Positions 1-9,631 of a stretch of 64,000 nucleotides of DNA are shown one piece after another (position 1 is the stretch's first letter; every line of letters starts with the position of its first letter). The position numbers were made by a program, and so were the translations under genes. The stretch comes from Winslowiella iniecta. GTDB taxonomy: Bacteria; Pseudomonadota; Gammaproteobacteria; Enterobacterales; Enterobacteriaceae. The stretch covers positions 36,691 to 100,690 of the forward strand of contig NZ_JRXE01000020.1 of the NCBI RefSeq assembly GCF_001267535.1, read 5' to 3'. The notes under the pieces were generated by a model. It was not told the origin of the DNA and did no database searches. It saw only the letters and a list, made by a program, of their open reading frames with translations.

Positions 1-57
1 CTGACCGATGCCTTTATTTGTCGTACTAAAACCTTACCCAGGCGAGAGCGGCAATGA
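1..57 (+). CDS. 3' end of an unidentified gene, probably T6SS accessory (partial)
   Basis: The first frame is open from the window edge and codes for 18 residues ending in RRERQ before a TGA at 55-57. That stop overlaps the next ATG (54-56) as ATGA, the usual sign of translational coupling within an operon. In related T6SS clusters the gene before a pentapeptide/DUF3540/DUF4150 series is often a DUF2169 adaptor, so that is the best guess. The visible part is too short to assign a family. Confidence 0.5.
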   Translation: MTDAFICRTKTLPRRERQ

Positions 58-1124
58 ACGGCCTGACGGCTGAAATGCTGCAACAAAAAATCAAACGCGG
101 CGAACCGGTTGAGCAGGTGTCGTTGCGCGGCGCCAATTTACGCGGGTTGGATTTAGCGGGCGGAATGTTACAGGGGGTGGATGTCAGCGGAGCTGATTTT
201 ACCGGCGCGAATTTGCATGAAACGGTGTTTACCGCCTGCCAGCTGGACGGTGCGTTGATGAGTGGGGCGCGTATCGAACAGACGGTGTTTAACCAGTGTG
301 AGATGAACGCGGTGAAGTTGGCGCGGACTGAGCTAACGGAGACCATTTTTAATCACTGCCGGATAAACGATGCCTGTTTTAGCCACAGCCAGCAGGATAA
401 AAACCAGTTTATCGCCTGTTCATTGCATCGCACGAGGTTCACCGGCGCACAACTGAGTCATTCAGCTTTTAATCACTGTTTGCTGGAGGGAGCGCAGATG
501 GACAAGATGCGCTGCCTGCTGACCACCTTTTTCAGCATTGATTTACGCCACACCCGTTTTGCACGTAGCCGCTTTGAACGCGCGATATTTTTTGCCTGTA
601 ATCATCGTGAGCAGTGTTATGCGCAGCAGGTATTTATCGGCTGTCAGTTTTCTGACAATAAACTGGATGCAGTGGATTTTTCCCGTGCGCAGCTGACCCA
701 GTGTAATTTCAGCGGCGCGTCGTTACAGGGAGCCAATCTGCAACGGGTGAATGCCGTGCAGGCGCTGTTTACCACAGCGGATCTTAGCGGTGCCCGCTGT
801 CAGAACAGCATTTTTGATCAGGCTATTTTTGTTGGCGCACGGCTGGAGGGCAGCGATTTCAGCGGCAGCCGCTTTTATCAGGCGATTTTGCAGCAGGTAA
901 CCGCCGCAGCGGCAAACTTTGCCGGGTGCGACCTGACATGGGTCGATCTCAGCGGGGCAGATCTCAGCCACACCAATTTTCGCGGCGCGGTTTTTTTCAG
1001 AACGCGTTTCCATTCAGCCCGGCACACTGGGGCGCAATTTTCCGATCGTACTCATATTATCGAACACGATAGCGAATTATTAGCCGCAGAAGCCTGGAGC
1101 ACACTTCGACAAAGTCGCAGTTAA
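54..1124 (+). CDS. Pentapeptide-repeat protein of a T6SS accessory cluster
   Basis: The 356-residue product is built almost entirely of pentapeptide repeats of the A(D/N)LXX type. Clear runs are seen near residues 24-60 (GANLRG, GADFTGANL), 220-250 and 285-330. Such repeats fold into a right-handed quadrilateral beta-helix. No signal peptide or membrane segment is visible. The start overlaps the previous stop by 4 bp, and the gene is followed after 15 bp by a DUF3540 gene and then a DUF4150 PAAR-like gene. This set is known next to VgrG genes and is thought to help load effectors. The role here is inferred from context. Confidence 0.75.
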   Translation: MNGLTAEMLQQKIKRGEPVEQVSLRGANLRGLDLAGGMLQGVDVSGADFTGANLHETVFTACQLDGALMSGARIEQTVFNQCEMNAVKLARTELTETIFNHCRINDACFSHSQQDKNQFIACSLHRTRFTGAQLSHSAFNHCLLEGAQMDKMRCLLTTFFSIDLRHTRFARSRFERAIFFACNHREQCYAQQVFIGCQFSDNKLDAVDFSRAQLTQCNFSGASLQGANLQRVNAVQALFTTADLSGARCQNSIFDQAIFVGARLEGSDFSGSRFYQAILQQVTAAAANFAGCDLTWVDLSGADLSHTNFRGAVFFRTRFHSARHTGAQFSDRTHIIEHDSELLAAEAWSTLRQSRS

Positions 1125-1139
1125 CAGAGGTTTTGTATT

Positions 1140-1748
1140 ATGAATACGGCTAACCAGACTTATCCTGCCACACTGCTGTCGGCGCAGCAGTCGACCGGAC
1201 GCGTGACCCACCTTTTTCCCGATGGCACACTGACCGTCGAATGTGCTGAGCGCGGCTGGCACTGCCGGCGTGCGGCCAGCTGCCTGCTGGTTCCGGCCGT
1301 CGGCGATGCGGTGCTGCTGGTGACGATTGAACAAGGCGTGTGGGTGCTGGCGATCCTCGATCGCAGCTCACCGCGCCAGACCGCCGAGCTGAGTACCGAG
1401 AGTGCTCTGCGTATTGTCAGTCAGGGCGAATTAAGCCTGAGCAGTAAGCAATTTCGTATCACGGCGGAAGAAGCGGATTGCCATATCCATGCGCTGAAAT
1501 ACAGCGGCGAGTCGCTCTCCGCCTGGGTGAACCTGACCAGCCTGGTGGGTAAGCGCTGTGAATCGGTCTGGCAAACAATCACCCAGATTAGTAATAACGT
1601 GTTTCGCAAAACCAGTCAGACCGAGCATCTGCGCGCCGGGCAGCTGGATATTAAAGCGGAAAATTATCTGCGGATGCATGCGCAAAATACGGTGATTACC
1701 GCCAAGGCCATCGCTAAAGTGGATGCTGGTCAGATCCATATGGGCTAA
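1140..1748 (+). CDS. DUF3540 family protein, T6SS-associated
   Basis: This 202-residue protein has the features of the DUF3540 family: an N-terminal small beta domain (about residues 1-75), then a polar, beta-rich C-terminal half. It ends with a stretch like those in VgrG-associated proteins (AENYLRMHAQNTVITAKAI). It lies between the pentapeptide gene and the DUF4150 gene in the same orientation, 15 bp after one and 16 bp before the other. DUF3540 has no established biochemical function. Co-occurrence with VgrG and PAAR-like genes points to T6SS spike assembly or effector delivery. Family assignment is by recognition of layout and sequence. Confidence 0.65.
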   Translation: MNTANQTYPATLLSAQQSTGRVTHLFPDGTLTVECAERGWHCRRAASCLLVPAVGDAVLLVTIEQGVWVLAILDRSSPRQTAELSTESALRIVSQGELSLSSKQFRITAEEADCHIHALKYSGESLSAWVNLTSLVGKRCESVWQTITQISNNVFRKTSQTEHLRAGQLDIKAENYLRMHAQNTVITAKAIAKVDAGQIHMG

Positions 1749-1764
1749 ACGCCAGGGAGAGCCG

Positions 1765-2157
1765 ATGTTTGCCAATTGCCAGTTAATGGGGGTTGATATA
1801 GCCCTGCCGGATGTCTGCCTGACACCTTTGCCAATGCCGGTTCCGGTGCCTTATCCCAATATTGCACTGGGGCCAACCGCCATCCCCAATGCGCTGAATA
1901 TACTGTTTCTGGGGATGCCAGCGCATAATCTGGCGACGATTATCCCGCTAACCAACGGCGATAATGCCGGGATAAATATGGGGGTGGCATCGGGGACGGT
2001 GATGGGGCCATCGCGTCATCTGACCGCTTCGTTTACCGTGTTGCTGAAAGGCTCTCCGGCCACGCGCCTGACCAGTCTGAGCCTGCAAAACGCCACCAAT
2101 ATCGTCGGGATGCGTGCCGTGCCGAGCCAGTTTAAAGTGTTGATGATGGCACCTTAA
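1765..2157 (+). CDS. DUF4150 PAAR-like protein (T6SS spike tip)
   Basis: The 130-residue product shows the DUF4150 pattern: an N-terminal phase ending in repeated proline-rich turns (PLPMPVPVPYPN, residues about 20-31), then Gly/Asn-rich beta segments (GINMGVASGTVMG). DUF4150 proteins are PAAR-like caps that sharpen the VgrG spike and often carry a C-terminal toxin. Here the protein stops right after the PAAR-like domain with no toxin extension. The ATG at 1765 was chosen over an in-frame ATG at 1723 because the latter lies inside DUF3540 coding sequence and a Shine-Dalgarno-like AGGGAGA lies just upstream of 1765. It is the last gene of the T6SS cluster. Confidence 0.75.
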   Translation: MFANCQLMGVDIALPDVCLTPLPMPVPVPYPNIALGPTAIPNALNILFLGMPAHNLATIIPLTNGDNAGINMGVASGTVMGPSRHLTASFTVLLKGSPATRLTSLSLQNATNIVGMRAVPSQFKVLMMAP

Positions 2158-2270
2158 TTCCTTGGAGTGTTAAACCGGCGGCAACTGTCAATGTTCGCAT
2201 ACAAAACAAGCCTTGACGCTGCTGCAACGGGTCAGGACAATCCAACATCCTGAATACCGGATGGAAGCTT

Positions 2271-3038
2271 ATGGAAGCCTGGCTGGAACATTTAATTACC
2301 CAATCGCTGGCGTGGTCGCTGGTCGCCGTTATGCTGGTGGCGTTTCTTGAATCACTGGCGTTGGTGGGCTTGTTATTGCCCGGAACGGTGCTGATGGCGA
2401 CGCTGGGCGCGCTGATTGGTAGCGGCCAGATGGGGCTGTATCCGGCGTGGGGTGCCGGTATTATCGGCTGCCTGCTCGGTGACTGGCTCTCGTATTATAT
2501 TGGCTGGCAGTTTAAAGGGCCGCTGCACCGCTGGTCTTTCCTGCAAAAGCATAAATCGATGCTGGATAAAACCGAGCATGCGCTGCACCAGCACAGTATG
2601 TTTACCATTCTGATCGGACGTTTTATCGGTCCAACCCGACCGTTGATTCCGATGGTGGCGGGAATGCTGGAGCTGCCGATCAGGAAGTTTATTCCACCGA
2701 ATGTGATTGGCTGCCTGTTGTGGCCGCCGCTCTATTTTATGCCGGGCATTCTGGCCGGGGTGGCGATTGATGTGCCGCAAGACGCGCAAAGCGGCATGTT
2801 TAAATGGCTGCTGCTGGCGGTGGCGCTGCTGGTGTGGCTCGGCTTCTGGCTGTGCTGGCGCTGGCATCGGGCGGATAAGCAGAACGACTGGGCAACGCCA
2901 ATTTTGCCGGTGACGCGTCTGCGCTGGCTGGCACCAATGGCTGCTGCCATCGGCATTGCCAGCTTTGTTGCCATTCAGCTTCACCCGATGATGCCGCTGT
3001 TCCGTCATCTGTTGTGGCAGGTATTTTTTGGCCATTAA
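2271..3038 (+). CDS. yabI: DedA family inner-membrane protein YabI
   Basis: The 255-residue protein matches E. coli YabI along its length, including the start (MEAWLEHLITQS) and the DedA motif GRFIGPTRP near residue 120. That conserved arginine/proline motif sits in a re-entrant membrane region of DedA proteins, which include undecaprenyl-phosphate and phospholipid flippases. Several hydrophobic helices are visible. It lies next to thiQ as in E. coli, but the araBAD/araC genes normally upstream are replaced by T6SS genes. The exact substrate of YabI is not established. Confidence 0.93.
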   Translation: MEAWLEHLITQSLAWSLVAVMLVAFLESLALVGLLLPGTVLMATLGALIGSGQMGLYPAWGAGIIGCLLGDWLSYYIGWQFKGPLHRWSFLQKHKSMLDKTEHALHQHSMFTILIGRFIGPTRPLIPMVAGMLELPIRKFIPPNVIGCLLWPPLYFMPGILAGVAIDVPQDAQSGMFKWLLLAVALLVWLGFWLCWRWHRADKQNDWATPILPVTRLRWLAPMAAAIGIASFVAIQLHPMMPLFRHLLWQVFFGH

Positions 3039-3075
3039 GGCCGTGCTGCGGGCTGGCTTTACTGGCTGGCCCCGG

Positions 3076-3777
3076 CTATCGCCGCGTTACCCCTAAAATC
3101 TCCGCCGCCGCGGTGTCGCCATTCGCCAGCGCGGCGGTTGAGCCGTCCCAGTAAACCCGACCATCCACGATCAGCACGCTGCGTGCGGCAATCTGTTGCG
3201 CGTCTTCAAGGCTGTGCGACACCATCAGCAAGGTGATTTGCCGCTCACTGCACACCTCATCTACCAGCTTCAGCATCTCTTTACGCAGGGCGGGATCGAG
3301 GGCGGAAAAGGGCTCATCCAGCAGCAGTAACGGCTGTTGACGTACCAGACAGCGCGCCAGTGCCGCACGCTGGCGCTGACCGCCGGAGAGCTGAGCAGGC
3401 AGGCGGTCAAGATAGTCACTGAGGCTGACGCGCCGGGCGATATCGCTGATAGTCTGCCGCTGTTGTGCATTCAGCTTTAAGCCCGGATTCAGCCCCAGCC
3501 CGATATTTTGTGCCACGCTCAGATGCGGAAACAGATTGTTTTCCTGGAACAGCATCGACACCGGACGCTGTGCTGGCGCAGTGTGAGTATGGTCTGCACC
3601 GTTCAGCAGCAGTTCACCACTGTTAGCCGACAGAAAACCGGCAATCAGGCTGAGCAGGGTACTTTTACCCGCTCCGCTGGGGCCCAGAATCGCCAGCCGT
3701 TCACCGGCCTGCATTGTCAGAGAAAAACGCATCGGCAGATGGTTATAAAGATAAGTTAAATTATTCAGCGTTAGCAT
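3076..3777 (-). CDS. thiQ: Thiamine/TPP ABC transporter ATP-binding protein ThiQ
   Basis: This 233-residue ATPase powers import of thiamine, its monophosphate and pyrophosphate together with ThiP and ThiB. Walker A (GPSGAGKS) is at residues 32-39, the ABC signature LSGGQRQR at about 140, and Walker B LLLLDEP follows. The start at 3777 gives [11 protein letters not shown], aligning with the E. coli N-terminus; an in-frame start 21 bases upstream would add residues lacking in the family. The gene overlaps the 3' end of thiP by 17 bp. Expression should follow the TPP riboswitch ahead of thiB. Confidence 0.95.
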   Translation of the reverse strand: MLTLNNLTYLYNHLPMRFSLTMQAGERLAILGPSGAGKSTLLSLIAGFLSANSGELLLNGADHTHTAPAQRPVSMLFQENNLFPHLSVAQNIGLGLNPGLKLNAQQRQTISDIARRVSLSDYLDRLPAQLSGGQRQRAALARCLVRQQPLLLLDEPFSALDPALRKEMLKLVDEVCSERQITLLMVSHSLEDAQQIAARSVLIVDGRVYWDGSTAALANGDTAAAEILGVTRR

Positions 3778-5371
3778 GACGACCCGGCAGCTTTTCAATA
3801 AGGGTAAACAGCAGGAAACAGAGCAGTAACAGCAGCAGTGCGGTTACCGCGCCCTGTTCACTGCGATACGAACCAATCTGCTGATAAAGCCAGAACGGCA
3901 GGGTGCGGAAATCTTCATTGCCAAACAGCGCCACCACGCCAAAATCACCTATCGATAATACACAGGCGAAGGCCAGCGCCTGTGCCAGCGGGCGTTTCAG
4001 CGCCTTCAGTTCGATCAGCCGCAGGCGATTCCAGCCACGAATATCCAGTGACAGGCAGAGTCGGTTATAGCGTTCGGCGATATCACGCAGCGGGTTTTCC
4101 AGCACTTTCATGGCATAGGGAATCGCCATCAGCGCATTAGTGAAAATCACCAGCGCGTCGGCCGACTGTGGCAAACCGACCGTGCTGTTCAGCAACAGGA
4201 AAAAGCCGGTCGCCAGCACAATACCCGGCATCGCCAGAATCAGCATACCGCTCAGCTCCAGCGCCTGACCTGCCAGCGCACGTTGACGCAGGCGCAACTC
4301 GCGGCTGGTCCACAGCAGCATGGTAGTCAGCACCACGCAAAGCAGCCCGGCAGCAATCGCAATACGTAGTGAAGTAAGGGTCGCCTGCCACAATGCCGGT
4401 TGCCGCAATACGCTGCTGAACCCCTGATTAATCCCGTCGACAACCACCGCCAGCAGTGGCGGCAGCAATAACATCAGCGCCAACAAAATTAACATCCCGT
4501 CGACGATTTTTGCCCGTCTGCTGTCTTGCGGATCGCGCCAGCCGCTTATTGCTGCGCTACCTGCCGGAATGGCTTTGCTCAGGCGTTGACTCAGCATCAC
4601 CAGTCCCAGACAGCAGACCATTTGCAGCAGTGCCAGCAGTGCGGCGCGTCCGGGATCGTAGTCGTAACTCAGCGCCTGAAAGATCGCCAGCTCAATGGTG
4701 GTGGCTTGCGGGCCGCCGCCCAGCGATAACACCGTGGCAAAACTGGCGAAGCACAGCATAAAGATCAGCGCCGCCGCAGGCATGATTTGCCGACGCAGCC
4801 ACGGCCACTCCACCAGTCGAAAATGGTGCCAGCCGCGCATGCCAAGCTGGGCAGCCAGCTGTCTTTGTTCGCCAGGGATCTGTTCCAGCGTCTGTAACAG
4901 CAGGCGCGTTGCCAGCGGAAGATTAAAGAACACATGCGCCAGCAGAATGCCCTGCAGGCCATAGGGGGAGAAACGGTAGTCAATGCCCAGCAGCTGACAC
5001 AACTGCGCCAGCCAGCCTTCGCGGCCGTAGACACTGAGAATGCCGAATACTGCCACCAGTACCGGCAAGACCAGCGTCATGGCGCAGAGCCGCAACAGCG
5101 CGGCGCGTCCGGGGAAGCGGCGGCGATAAAGCGCTCTGGCCAGTGGAATCGCCGGGAGCACCGACAGCAGCGCCGATAACAACGCCTGCCAGAAGGAGAA
5201 GCCCAGCACATGCCAGAGATAGCTGTCCTGCGCAATGGCACGCCAGTCGGTTTGCGGGGCGTTAAACCACAGCGCGGCAAACGCCAGAATCGCCACGGCG
5301 ACCAGCAGCATTGCGGCCAGGCCGCCGGGGATCATCCAGCCAGCGATTAACGGCTGACGGCGCGTTGCCAT
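3761..5371 (-). CDS. thiP: Thiamine/TPP ABC transporter permease ThiP
   Basis: This 536-residue polytopic permease has the same length as E. coli ThiP. It has two homologous halves with about 12 hydrophobic helices, and an EAA-type loop in each half ([10 protein letters not shown] in the first). The ATG at 5371 (MATRRQPLI) matches the E. coli start; an alternative 12 bases upstream is not conserved. The start overlaps the end of thiB by 25 bp and the end overlaps thiQ by 17 bp, so the three genes are one coupled operon. Confidence 0.95.
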   Translation of the reverse strand: MATRRQPLIAGWMIPGGLAAMLLVAVAILAFAALWFNAPQTDWRAIAQDSYLWHVLGFSFWQALLSALLSVLPAIPLARALYRRRFPGRAALLRLCAMTLVLPVLVAVFGILSVYGREGWLAQLCQLLGIDYRFSPYGLQGILLAHVFFNLPLATRLLLQTLEQIPGEQRQLAAQLGMRGWHHFRLVEWPWLRRQIMPAAALIFMLCFASFATVLSLGGGPQATTIELAIFQALSYDYDPGRAALLALLQMVCCLGLVMLSQRLSKAIPAGSAAISGWRDPQDSRRAKIVDGMLILLALMLLLPPLLAVVVDGINQGFSSVLRQPALWQATLTSLRIAIAAGLLCVVLTTMLLWTSRELRLRQRALAGQALELSGMLILAMPGIVLATGFFLLLNSTVGLPQSADALVIFTNALMAIPYAMKVLENPLRDIAERYNRLCLSLDIRGWNRLRLIELKALKRPLAQALAFACVLSIGDFGVVALFGNEDFRTLPFWLYQQIGSYRSEQGAVTALLLLLLCFLLFTLIEKLPGRHANAE

Positions 5372-6333
5372 GCACTGATCCATTGCGCGCGTTGATCGGC
5401 GACTTGCTGTGGGCTGAATTCCAGCGAGGTTTTCGGGACGGTCAATGTGTCGAAGCCCGCCGGCAGCTTGATGTCGGTTACCGGATACATCCAGTTGCCG
5501 GTTGGAATCGCCTGCTGGAAGGGCTGGCTGACGATAAATTTCATAAAGCGTTGCGCCAGTTCCGGCTGCTTGCTGCTGGCCAGCTGTCCGGCCACTTCCA
5601 CCTGCAGATAGTGACCTTCGGCGAAATCGGCGGCGGCGTACTGTGCTTTCTTCTCTTCAATCAGGTGATAAGCTGGTGAAGTGGTGTAGCTCAGCACCAT
5701 ATCCCCTTCGCCCTTCAGGAACAGGCCATAGGCTTCGCTCCAGCCTTTTGTAACGGTGACGGTTTTCTTCGCCAGTTTCTGCCACGCCTGCGGCGTATCA
5801 TCGCCGAAGACTTTTTGCATCCACAGCAGCAGACCAAGGCCCGGCGTGCTGGTGCGCGGATCCTGATAGATCACTTTCCAGTTCTGATCGCTGTCGACCA
5901 GCTCTTTCAGGCTTTTCGGCGGGTTAGTCAGTTTGGTTTTATCGTAAACAAAGGCAAAGTAGCCGTAGTCATAAGGCACAAAAGTACTGTTTTGCCAGCC
6001 ACCTGGCAGGGTCAGCTTGCTGGTATCAACATGGCTGTGGGTAAACAAGCCGGTCTTCTCTGCCGCCTGCAACAGGTTGTTATCGAGACCAAGGATCACG
6101 TCAGCTTTGCTGTTTTTCCCTTCCATCCGCAGACGGTTCAGCAGGGAAACGCCATCTTCCAGCGCGACGAATTTCAGCTGACAGTCGCAGTCGGCTTCGA
6201 AGGCTTTTTTGATTGCCGGACCTGGGCCCCAGTCAGCGGAGAACGAGTCATAGGTATAGACGGTCAGCGTCGGTTTGGCAGCAAATGCCGGTGCCGCTAA
6301 CAGCAGTAACAAAGGCAGGGTCTTGTTTAACAC
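5347..6333 (-). CDS. thiB: Periplasmic thiamine-binding protein ThiB
   Basis: This 328-residue substrate-binding protein delivers thiamine and its phosphates to ThiPQ. A signal peptide is evident (LNKTLPLLLLLAAPAFA), with cleavage expected after AFA near residue 18. The mature start LTVYTYDSF and the segments LGLDNNLL and WSEAYGLFLKGEGD are typical of ThiB. Translation most likely starts at the GTG at 6333, which follows a GGAGA ribosome-binding site; an ATG at 6393 lies in the riboswitch 3' region and would extend the signal peptide unnaturally. The gene is first in thiBPQ. Confidence 0.94.
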   Translation of the reverse strand: MLNKTLPLLLLLAAPAFAAKPTLTVYTYDSFSADWGPGPAIKKAFEADCDCQLKFVALEDGVSLLNRLRMEGKNSKADVILGLDNNLLQAAEKTGLFTHSHVDTSKLTLPGGWQNSTFVPYDYGYFAFVYDKTKLTNPPKSLKELVDSDQNWKVIYQDPRTSTPGLGLLLWMQKVFGDDTPQAWQKLAKKTVTVTKGWSEAYGLFLKGEGDMVLSYTTSPAYHLIEEKKAQYAAADFAEGHYLQVEVAGQLASSKQPELAQRFMKFIVSQPFQQAIPTGNWMYPVTDIKLPAGFDTLTVPKTSLEFSPQQVADQRAQWISAWQRAVSR

Positions 6334-6385
6334 GTTGCGCTCTCCAGAAAATGGATAAATGAGGCGCATGATCTGAGTGACAGGC

Positions 6386-6508
6386 AATCTCAAATCCCTA
6401 CGCCGGTATGAGCCGGATCAGGTTCGACGGGTTTTTCTCAGCGGAAAAAATCGGTGGGTGACAATGCACTGGCACCACAAGGTTTTTTCCGCACCCCGTT
6501 GAGAACGG
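6386..6508 (-). promoter_or_regulatory. TPP (THI-element) riboswitch ahead of thiBPQ
   Basis: Read on the minus strand, the untranslated leader contains the conserved TPP aptamer blocks in order: CGGGGTGC, GCTGAGA, ACCCGTCGAACCTGATC and an 11-base GGCTCATACC-type segment followed by AGGGA. The 3' end lies about 50 bases upstream of the thiB GTG, as in E. coli, where TPP binding lowers expression of the thiBPQ importer. The identification rests on conserved blocks and position, and is very secure. Confidence 0.95.
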
Positions 6509-6543
6509 CCTATTCTATTGATTTACGGTCAGCAGTGAAAGAC

Positions 6544-8205
6544 TCATGATTCGGGCGGGGCAAACCAGGCTGATTTAAAATCGAACCAGCCAAGAGTGTT
6601 CATCCGCACCCCGCGCATGCTGCGTTGACCTTCCAGCAGTAACCAGTGATGAAACAGCGGATGCAGGCTGTAACTGTCGACCAGCTGTTTACTCCAGTCG
6701 GCCAGCGATAACGACTGTTGCCGCCAGCGATCGGCATCCGCTTCCCAGTCGATCTGCACGCAGTGATGGATCAGCGGGATCTCATACAGTAAGGCAAACA
6801 GCGAAAACTCCAGCGGCAGGGTGAAATTGGCGCTGCCGAGCCAGATATCACTTTCGGCATCACCGCGATACCAGCTGTCGTAATCCACCTGTTGCGTAAT
6901 CAGCTTTACGCCATGCGCGGCCAGTATCGGTTCCAGCGCATTCGCAATGCCCTGATGTTCGATATGATCGCTGTACCAGGTGAGGGTTAAACTTTCCAGC
7001 CCTGGCGGTTTTTCCGCCGGGGTCATATCGCGCCGGTGATGCCAGCGCGGCAGCAGGCCGTATGCCGGAAACCAATAACGCTGATAGCCAATCCCGGAGT
7101 TGTTTAACAGGGCTATCGGATTAAAGATATAGCTGACCCAGCGGCGTACTTGCTCGTTGCGCCCCTGCGGTGAGCGCTGGTCGAACAGCAGAAAGTAGCA
7201 GCCCTCTTCCAGCCGGCTCTCTTCCGATTTTTCATCCTGTTTTTTACCCTGTAGTTTTACGCCGGAGTAGACCAGCTCGTCGGTAATTTCCGGCAGTACC
7301 CAGATCGCCACTTCATCAATCAATGCGCGATAGCCAAAGTAGTCGTCAAAGGCCTGAATCTTTAGCTGAGACTGCTGATTGCGCACCACGGAATAGGGGC
7401 CAGTGCCTACCGGCTGGCGCGAAAAGTCGGGCAGGGTGGGCCATTCGCGCGGCAGGATCATTGCGCTGACATTGCCGAGTAACCATGGCAGCCAGTTATC
7501 CGGCTGACTGAGGTGGATATCCAGCGCCCAGGGCGTCGAGGACTCAATGCGGGTCAGATGGCTGAACAGCGGCTGACTGGTCAGGCGCGTCAGCGAGCTG
7601 ATGACATCGGCCATTTCCAGCTCGCGGCCATGATGAAAGTGGATTGCCGGACGCAGGTAGAAGCGCCAGTGGGTGGCGGCGATCTGTTGCCAGTGATGGG
7701 CAATATCCGCTTCCAGTTCCCCGTTTTCCTCATTTATGCGCGTCAGGCTGCTGAAAATCTGTCGCGCAAGGTGAGTTTCTGAACGGCGCAATGGTGAGCC
7801 GGGCAATAAATTCAGCAACGAGCGGTAGTAAAGCACCCGCAAAATATGTTTCCCCTGACGAAAACTGCGCCCGAGGTGCGAGGTAATCATCTGCCGCACC
7901 TGGTTTTTGTCCCCGACCAGTTGCACCAGTTGGTCGATACGATCCTGCTCCAGCAGATCCTCGGCGCGCTGTTGTTGCAGCGCGAGGCCGGTATAGAGGA
8001 AGGTCAGCATCGAACGCTTGCCGCGTCCGGCTTCTGCCTGCCACTCCAGCCAGCCGTGAGCCTGCATCGCATTCAACAAATTACGCATATGACGGCGCGA
8101 ACAGCTTAGCTGGTTAGCCAGCTCATTCAGCGTGGTCTCTTGCGACTGGCCATTACAGCTCTGCCACAGGCGAATAAATTGCTGCTGCAAACGGGGAGAG
8201 GACAT
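6544..8205 (-). CDS. sgrR: Transcriptional activator of sugar-phosphate stress SgrR
   Basis: The 553-residue protein is close to E. coli SgrR (551). The N-terminal 110 residues form a winged-helix DNA-binding domain ([19 protein letters not shown]). The rest is a family 5 periplasmic-binding-protein-like domain (residues about 165-500), thought to sense a small metabolite. In E. coli SgrR activates the divergent small RNA gene sgrS when glucose-6-phosphate or analogues accumulate. The same divergent arrangement is present, with SgrS at 8273-8380 and setA beyond it. Confidence 0.95.
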   Translation of the reverse strand: MSSPRLQQQFIRLWQSCNGQSQETTLNELANQLSCSRRHMRNLLNAMQAHGWLEWQAEAGRGKRSMLTFLYTGLALQQQRAEDLLEQDRIDQLVQLVGDKNQVRQMITSHLGRSFRQGKHILRVLYYRSLLNLLPGSPLRRSETHLARQIFSSLTRINEENGELEADIAHHWQQIAATHWRFYLRPAIHFHHGRELEMADVISSLTRLTSQPLFSHLTRIESSTPWALDIHLSQPDNWLPWLLGNVSAMILPREWPTLPDFSRQPVGTGPYSVVRNQQSQLKIQAFDDYFGYRALIDEVAIWVLPEITDELVYSGVKLQGKKQDEKSEESRLEEGCYFLLFDQRSPQGRNEQVRRWVSYIFNPIALLNNSGIGYQRYWFPAYGLLPRWHHRRDMTPAEKPPGLESLTLTWYSDHIEHQGIANALEPILAAHGVKLITQQVDYDSWYRGDAESDIWLGSANFTLPLEFSLFALLYEIPLIHHCVQIDWEADADRWRQQSLSLADWSKQLVDSYSLHPLFHHWLLLEGQRSMRGVRMNTLGWFDFKSAWFAPPES

Positions 8206-8272
8206 AAAAGGGGAACTCCGCAGTAAAAGCCATCAGTTTTTTGTTTCCTGTATTATGGCAATAATAGCCACA

Positions 8273-8380
8273 GATGGAAGAGCGGGAGGCATCGCTAGTT
8301 GGATGGCGCACTTCTGTCCCATTCTGAGTATGGTGCTTTCACCTGCCAGCGGATTTATTGTCTGCTGGCTTTTTTCTTTT
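8273..8380 (+). ncRNA. sgrS: Small RNA SgrS, short form without sgrT
   Basis: SgrS base-pairs with ptsG mRNA through Hfq and blocks glucose uptake under sugar-phosphate stress. The 3' part is recognisable: CTGAGTATGGTG (8324-8335) corresponds to the ptsG-pairing region of E. coli SgrS, followed by a terminator stem GCCAGC/GCTGGC (8346-8369) and a T-run. The 5' end is placed near 8273 because GATGGAAGAGCGGGAGGC resembles the E. coli 5' end. That gives about 104 nt to the end of the T-run, against 227 in E. coli. There is no room for a 43-codon sgrT. An AATAAT element at 8260-8265 could be the -10 box. The 5' end is inferred. Confidence 0.8.
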
Positions 8381-8449
8381 CGCTGTGGTTTCTTCTACGC
8401 TTCTTATTTGTCGTTTTTCCTCCTTTTTCCATCCAGGAATTATCAAGGT

Positions 8450-9628
8450 ATGAAATCGCTGCTGACCCGTCGTCGTCGCATTAATCCGGTTTATGTCGCT
8501 TTTATGGCGGTCTCCTTTATGGTTGGCATCGCCGGTGCATTGCAGGCACCCACTCTGAGCCTGTTTCTCAGCCGCGAAGTGGAAGTGCGGCCATTCTGGG
8601 TTGGGCTGTTTTATACCGTAAATGCCATCGCCGGGATTGTGGTGAGCCTGTTACTGGCGAAGCGATCCGATAACCGTGGCGACCGGCGAATGTTGATCCT
8701 GTTCTGCTGCCTGATGGCGCTGCTGAATGCGCTGTTATTCGCTTTTAATCGTCACTATCTGACACTGATTACCGCCGGGGTATTCCTGTCGGCACTGGCC
8801 AGCGTGGCGATGCCGCAGATTTTTGCTCTGGCGCGAGAATATGCTGACAGTTCGGCACGCGAAGTGGTGATGTTCAGCTCGGTAATGCGCGCCCAGCTGT
8901 CGCTGGCGTGGGTGATTGGGCCGCCGCTCTCCTTTGCGCTGGCGCTGAATTACGGCTTTACCACCATGTTTATTGTGGCGGCAGCGCTGTTTGTGATCTG
9001 CCTGGCGCTGGTCTGGTTTGCCTTGCCGTCGGTGCCACGTGTCGAGCAGTCGCCGGAAGTGTTGCTGACGCAAATCAGCGCGTGGAAAGATAAAAACGTC
9101 CGCATGCTGTTTATCGCTTCAATGATGATGTGGACCTGTAACACTATGTATATCATTGATATGCCTCTGTATATCAGCAGCGTGCTGGGGTTGCCAGATC
9201 GGCTGGCGGGCTTACTGATGGGGACGGCAGCCGGGCTGGAAATTCCGGCGATGCTGCTGGCGGGGCACTATGTTAAGCGCTTTGGTAAGCGCAATATGAT
9301 GCTGTTTGCCATCGCCTCGGGCGTGCTGTTTTATCTCGGACTGGTGCTGTTCCAGTCGCGCACCATGCTGATGGTAATTCAGATTTTTAATGCGGTGTTT
9401 ATCGGCATTATTGCCGGCATCGGCATGCTCTACTTTCAGGATCTGATGCCTGGCCGTCCCGGTGCGGCTACCACGTTGTTTACCAACAGTATTTCTACCG
9501 GGGTGATTTTGGCGGGGATTCTGCAAGGCGCACTGGCGGAAACCTGGGGGCATTATTCGGTGTACTGGATGACGCTGGCGTTGTCGGTGGTGGCGTTGGG
9601 GCTGTCGATGCGGGTACGCGATGTTTGA
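8450..9628 (+). CDS. setA: Sugar efflux transporter SetA
   Basis: This 392-residue major facilitator protein has the exact length of E. coli SetA and about 12 membrane helices. Conserved segments include GALQAPTLSLFLSREV near residue 27 and VMFSSVMRAQLSLAWVIGPP near 140. SetA exports sugars and sugar analogues and is translationally stabilised by SgrS in enterics. The ATG at 8450 follows AAGG and aligns with the family; in-frame codons upstream run through SgrS and are not coding. The gene lies 70 bp downstream of the SgrS terminator. Confidence 0.93.
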   Translation: MKSLLTRRRRINPVYVAFMAVSFMVGIAGALQAPTLSLFLSREVEVRPFWVGLFYTVNAIAGIVVSLLLAKRSDNRGDRRMLILFCCLMALLNALLFAFNRHYLTLITAGVFLSALASVAMPQIFALAREYADSSAREVVMFSSVMRAQLSLAWVIGPPLSFALALNYGFTTMFIVAAALFVICLALVWFALPSVPRVEQSPEVLLTQISAWKDKNVRMLFIASMMMWTCNTMYIIDMPLYISSVLGLPDRLAGLLMGTAAGLEIPAMLLAGHYVKRFGKRNMMLFAIASGVLFYLGLVLFQSRTMLMVIQIFNAVFIGIIAGIGMLYFQDLMPGRPGAATTLFTNSISTGVILAGILQGALAETWGHYSVYWMTLALSVVALGLSMRVRDV

Positions 9629-9631
9629 ACA

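Noticed and set aside
8274..8327. A 17-codon reading frame at the start of SgrS as a possible SgrT
   Set aside because: It has no resemblance to the 43-residue SgrT, has no clear ribosome-binding site, and its stop falls in the ptsG-pairing segment.
8132..8449. An upstream in-frame extension of setA adding about 106 residues
   Set aside because: It crosses the end of sgrR and the whole SgrS RNA, has no ribosome-binding site, and the family starts at the ATG at 8450 giving exactly 392 residues.
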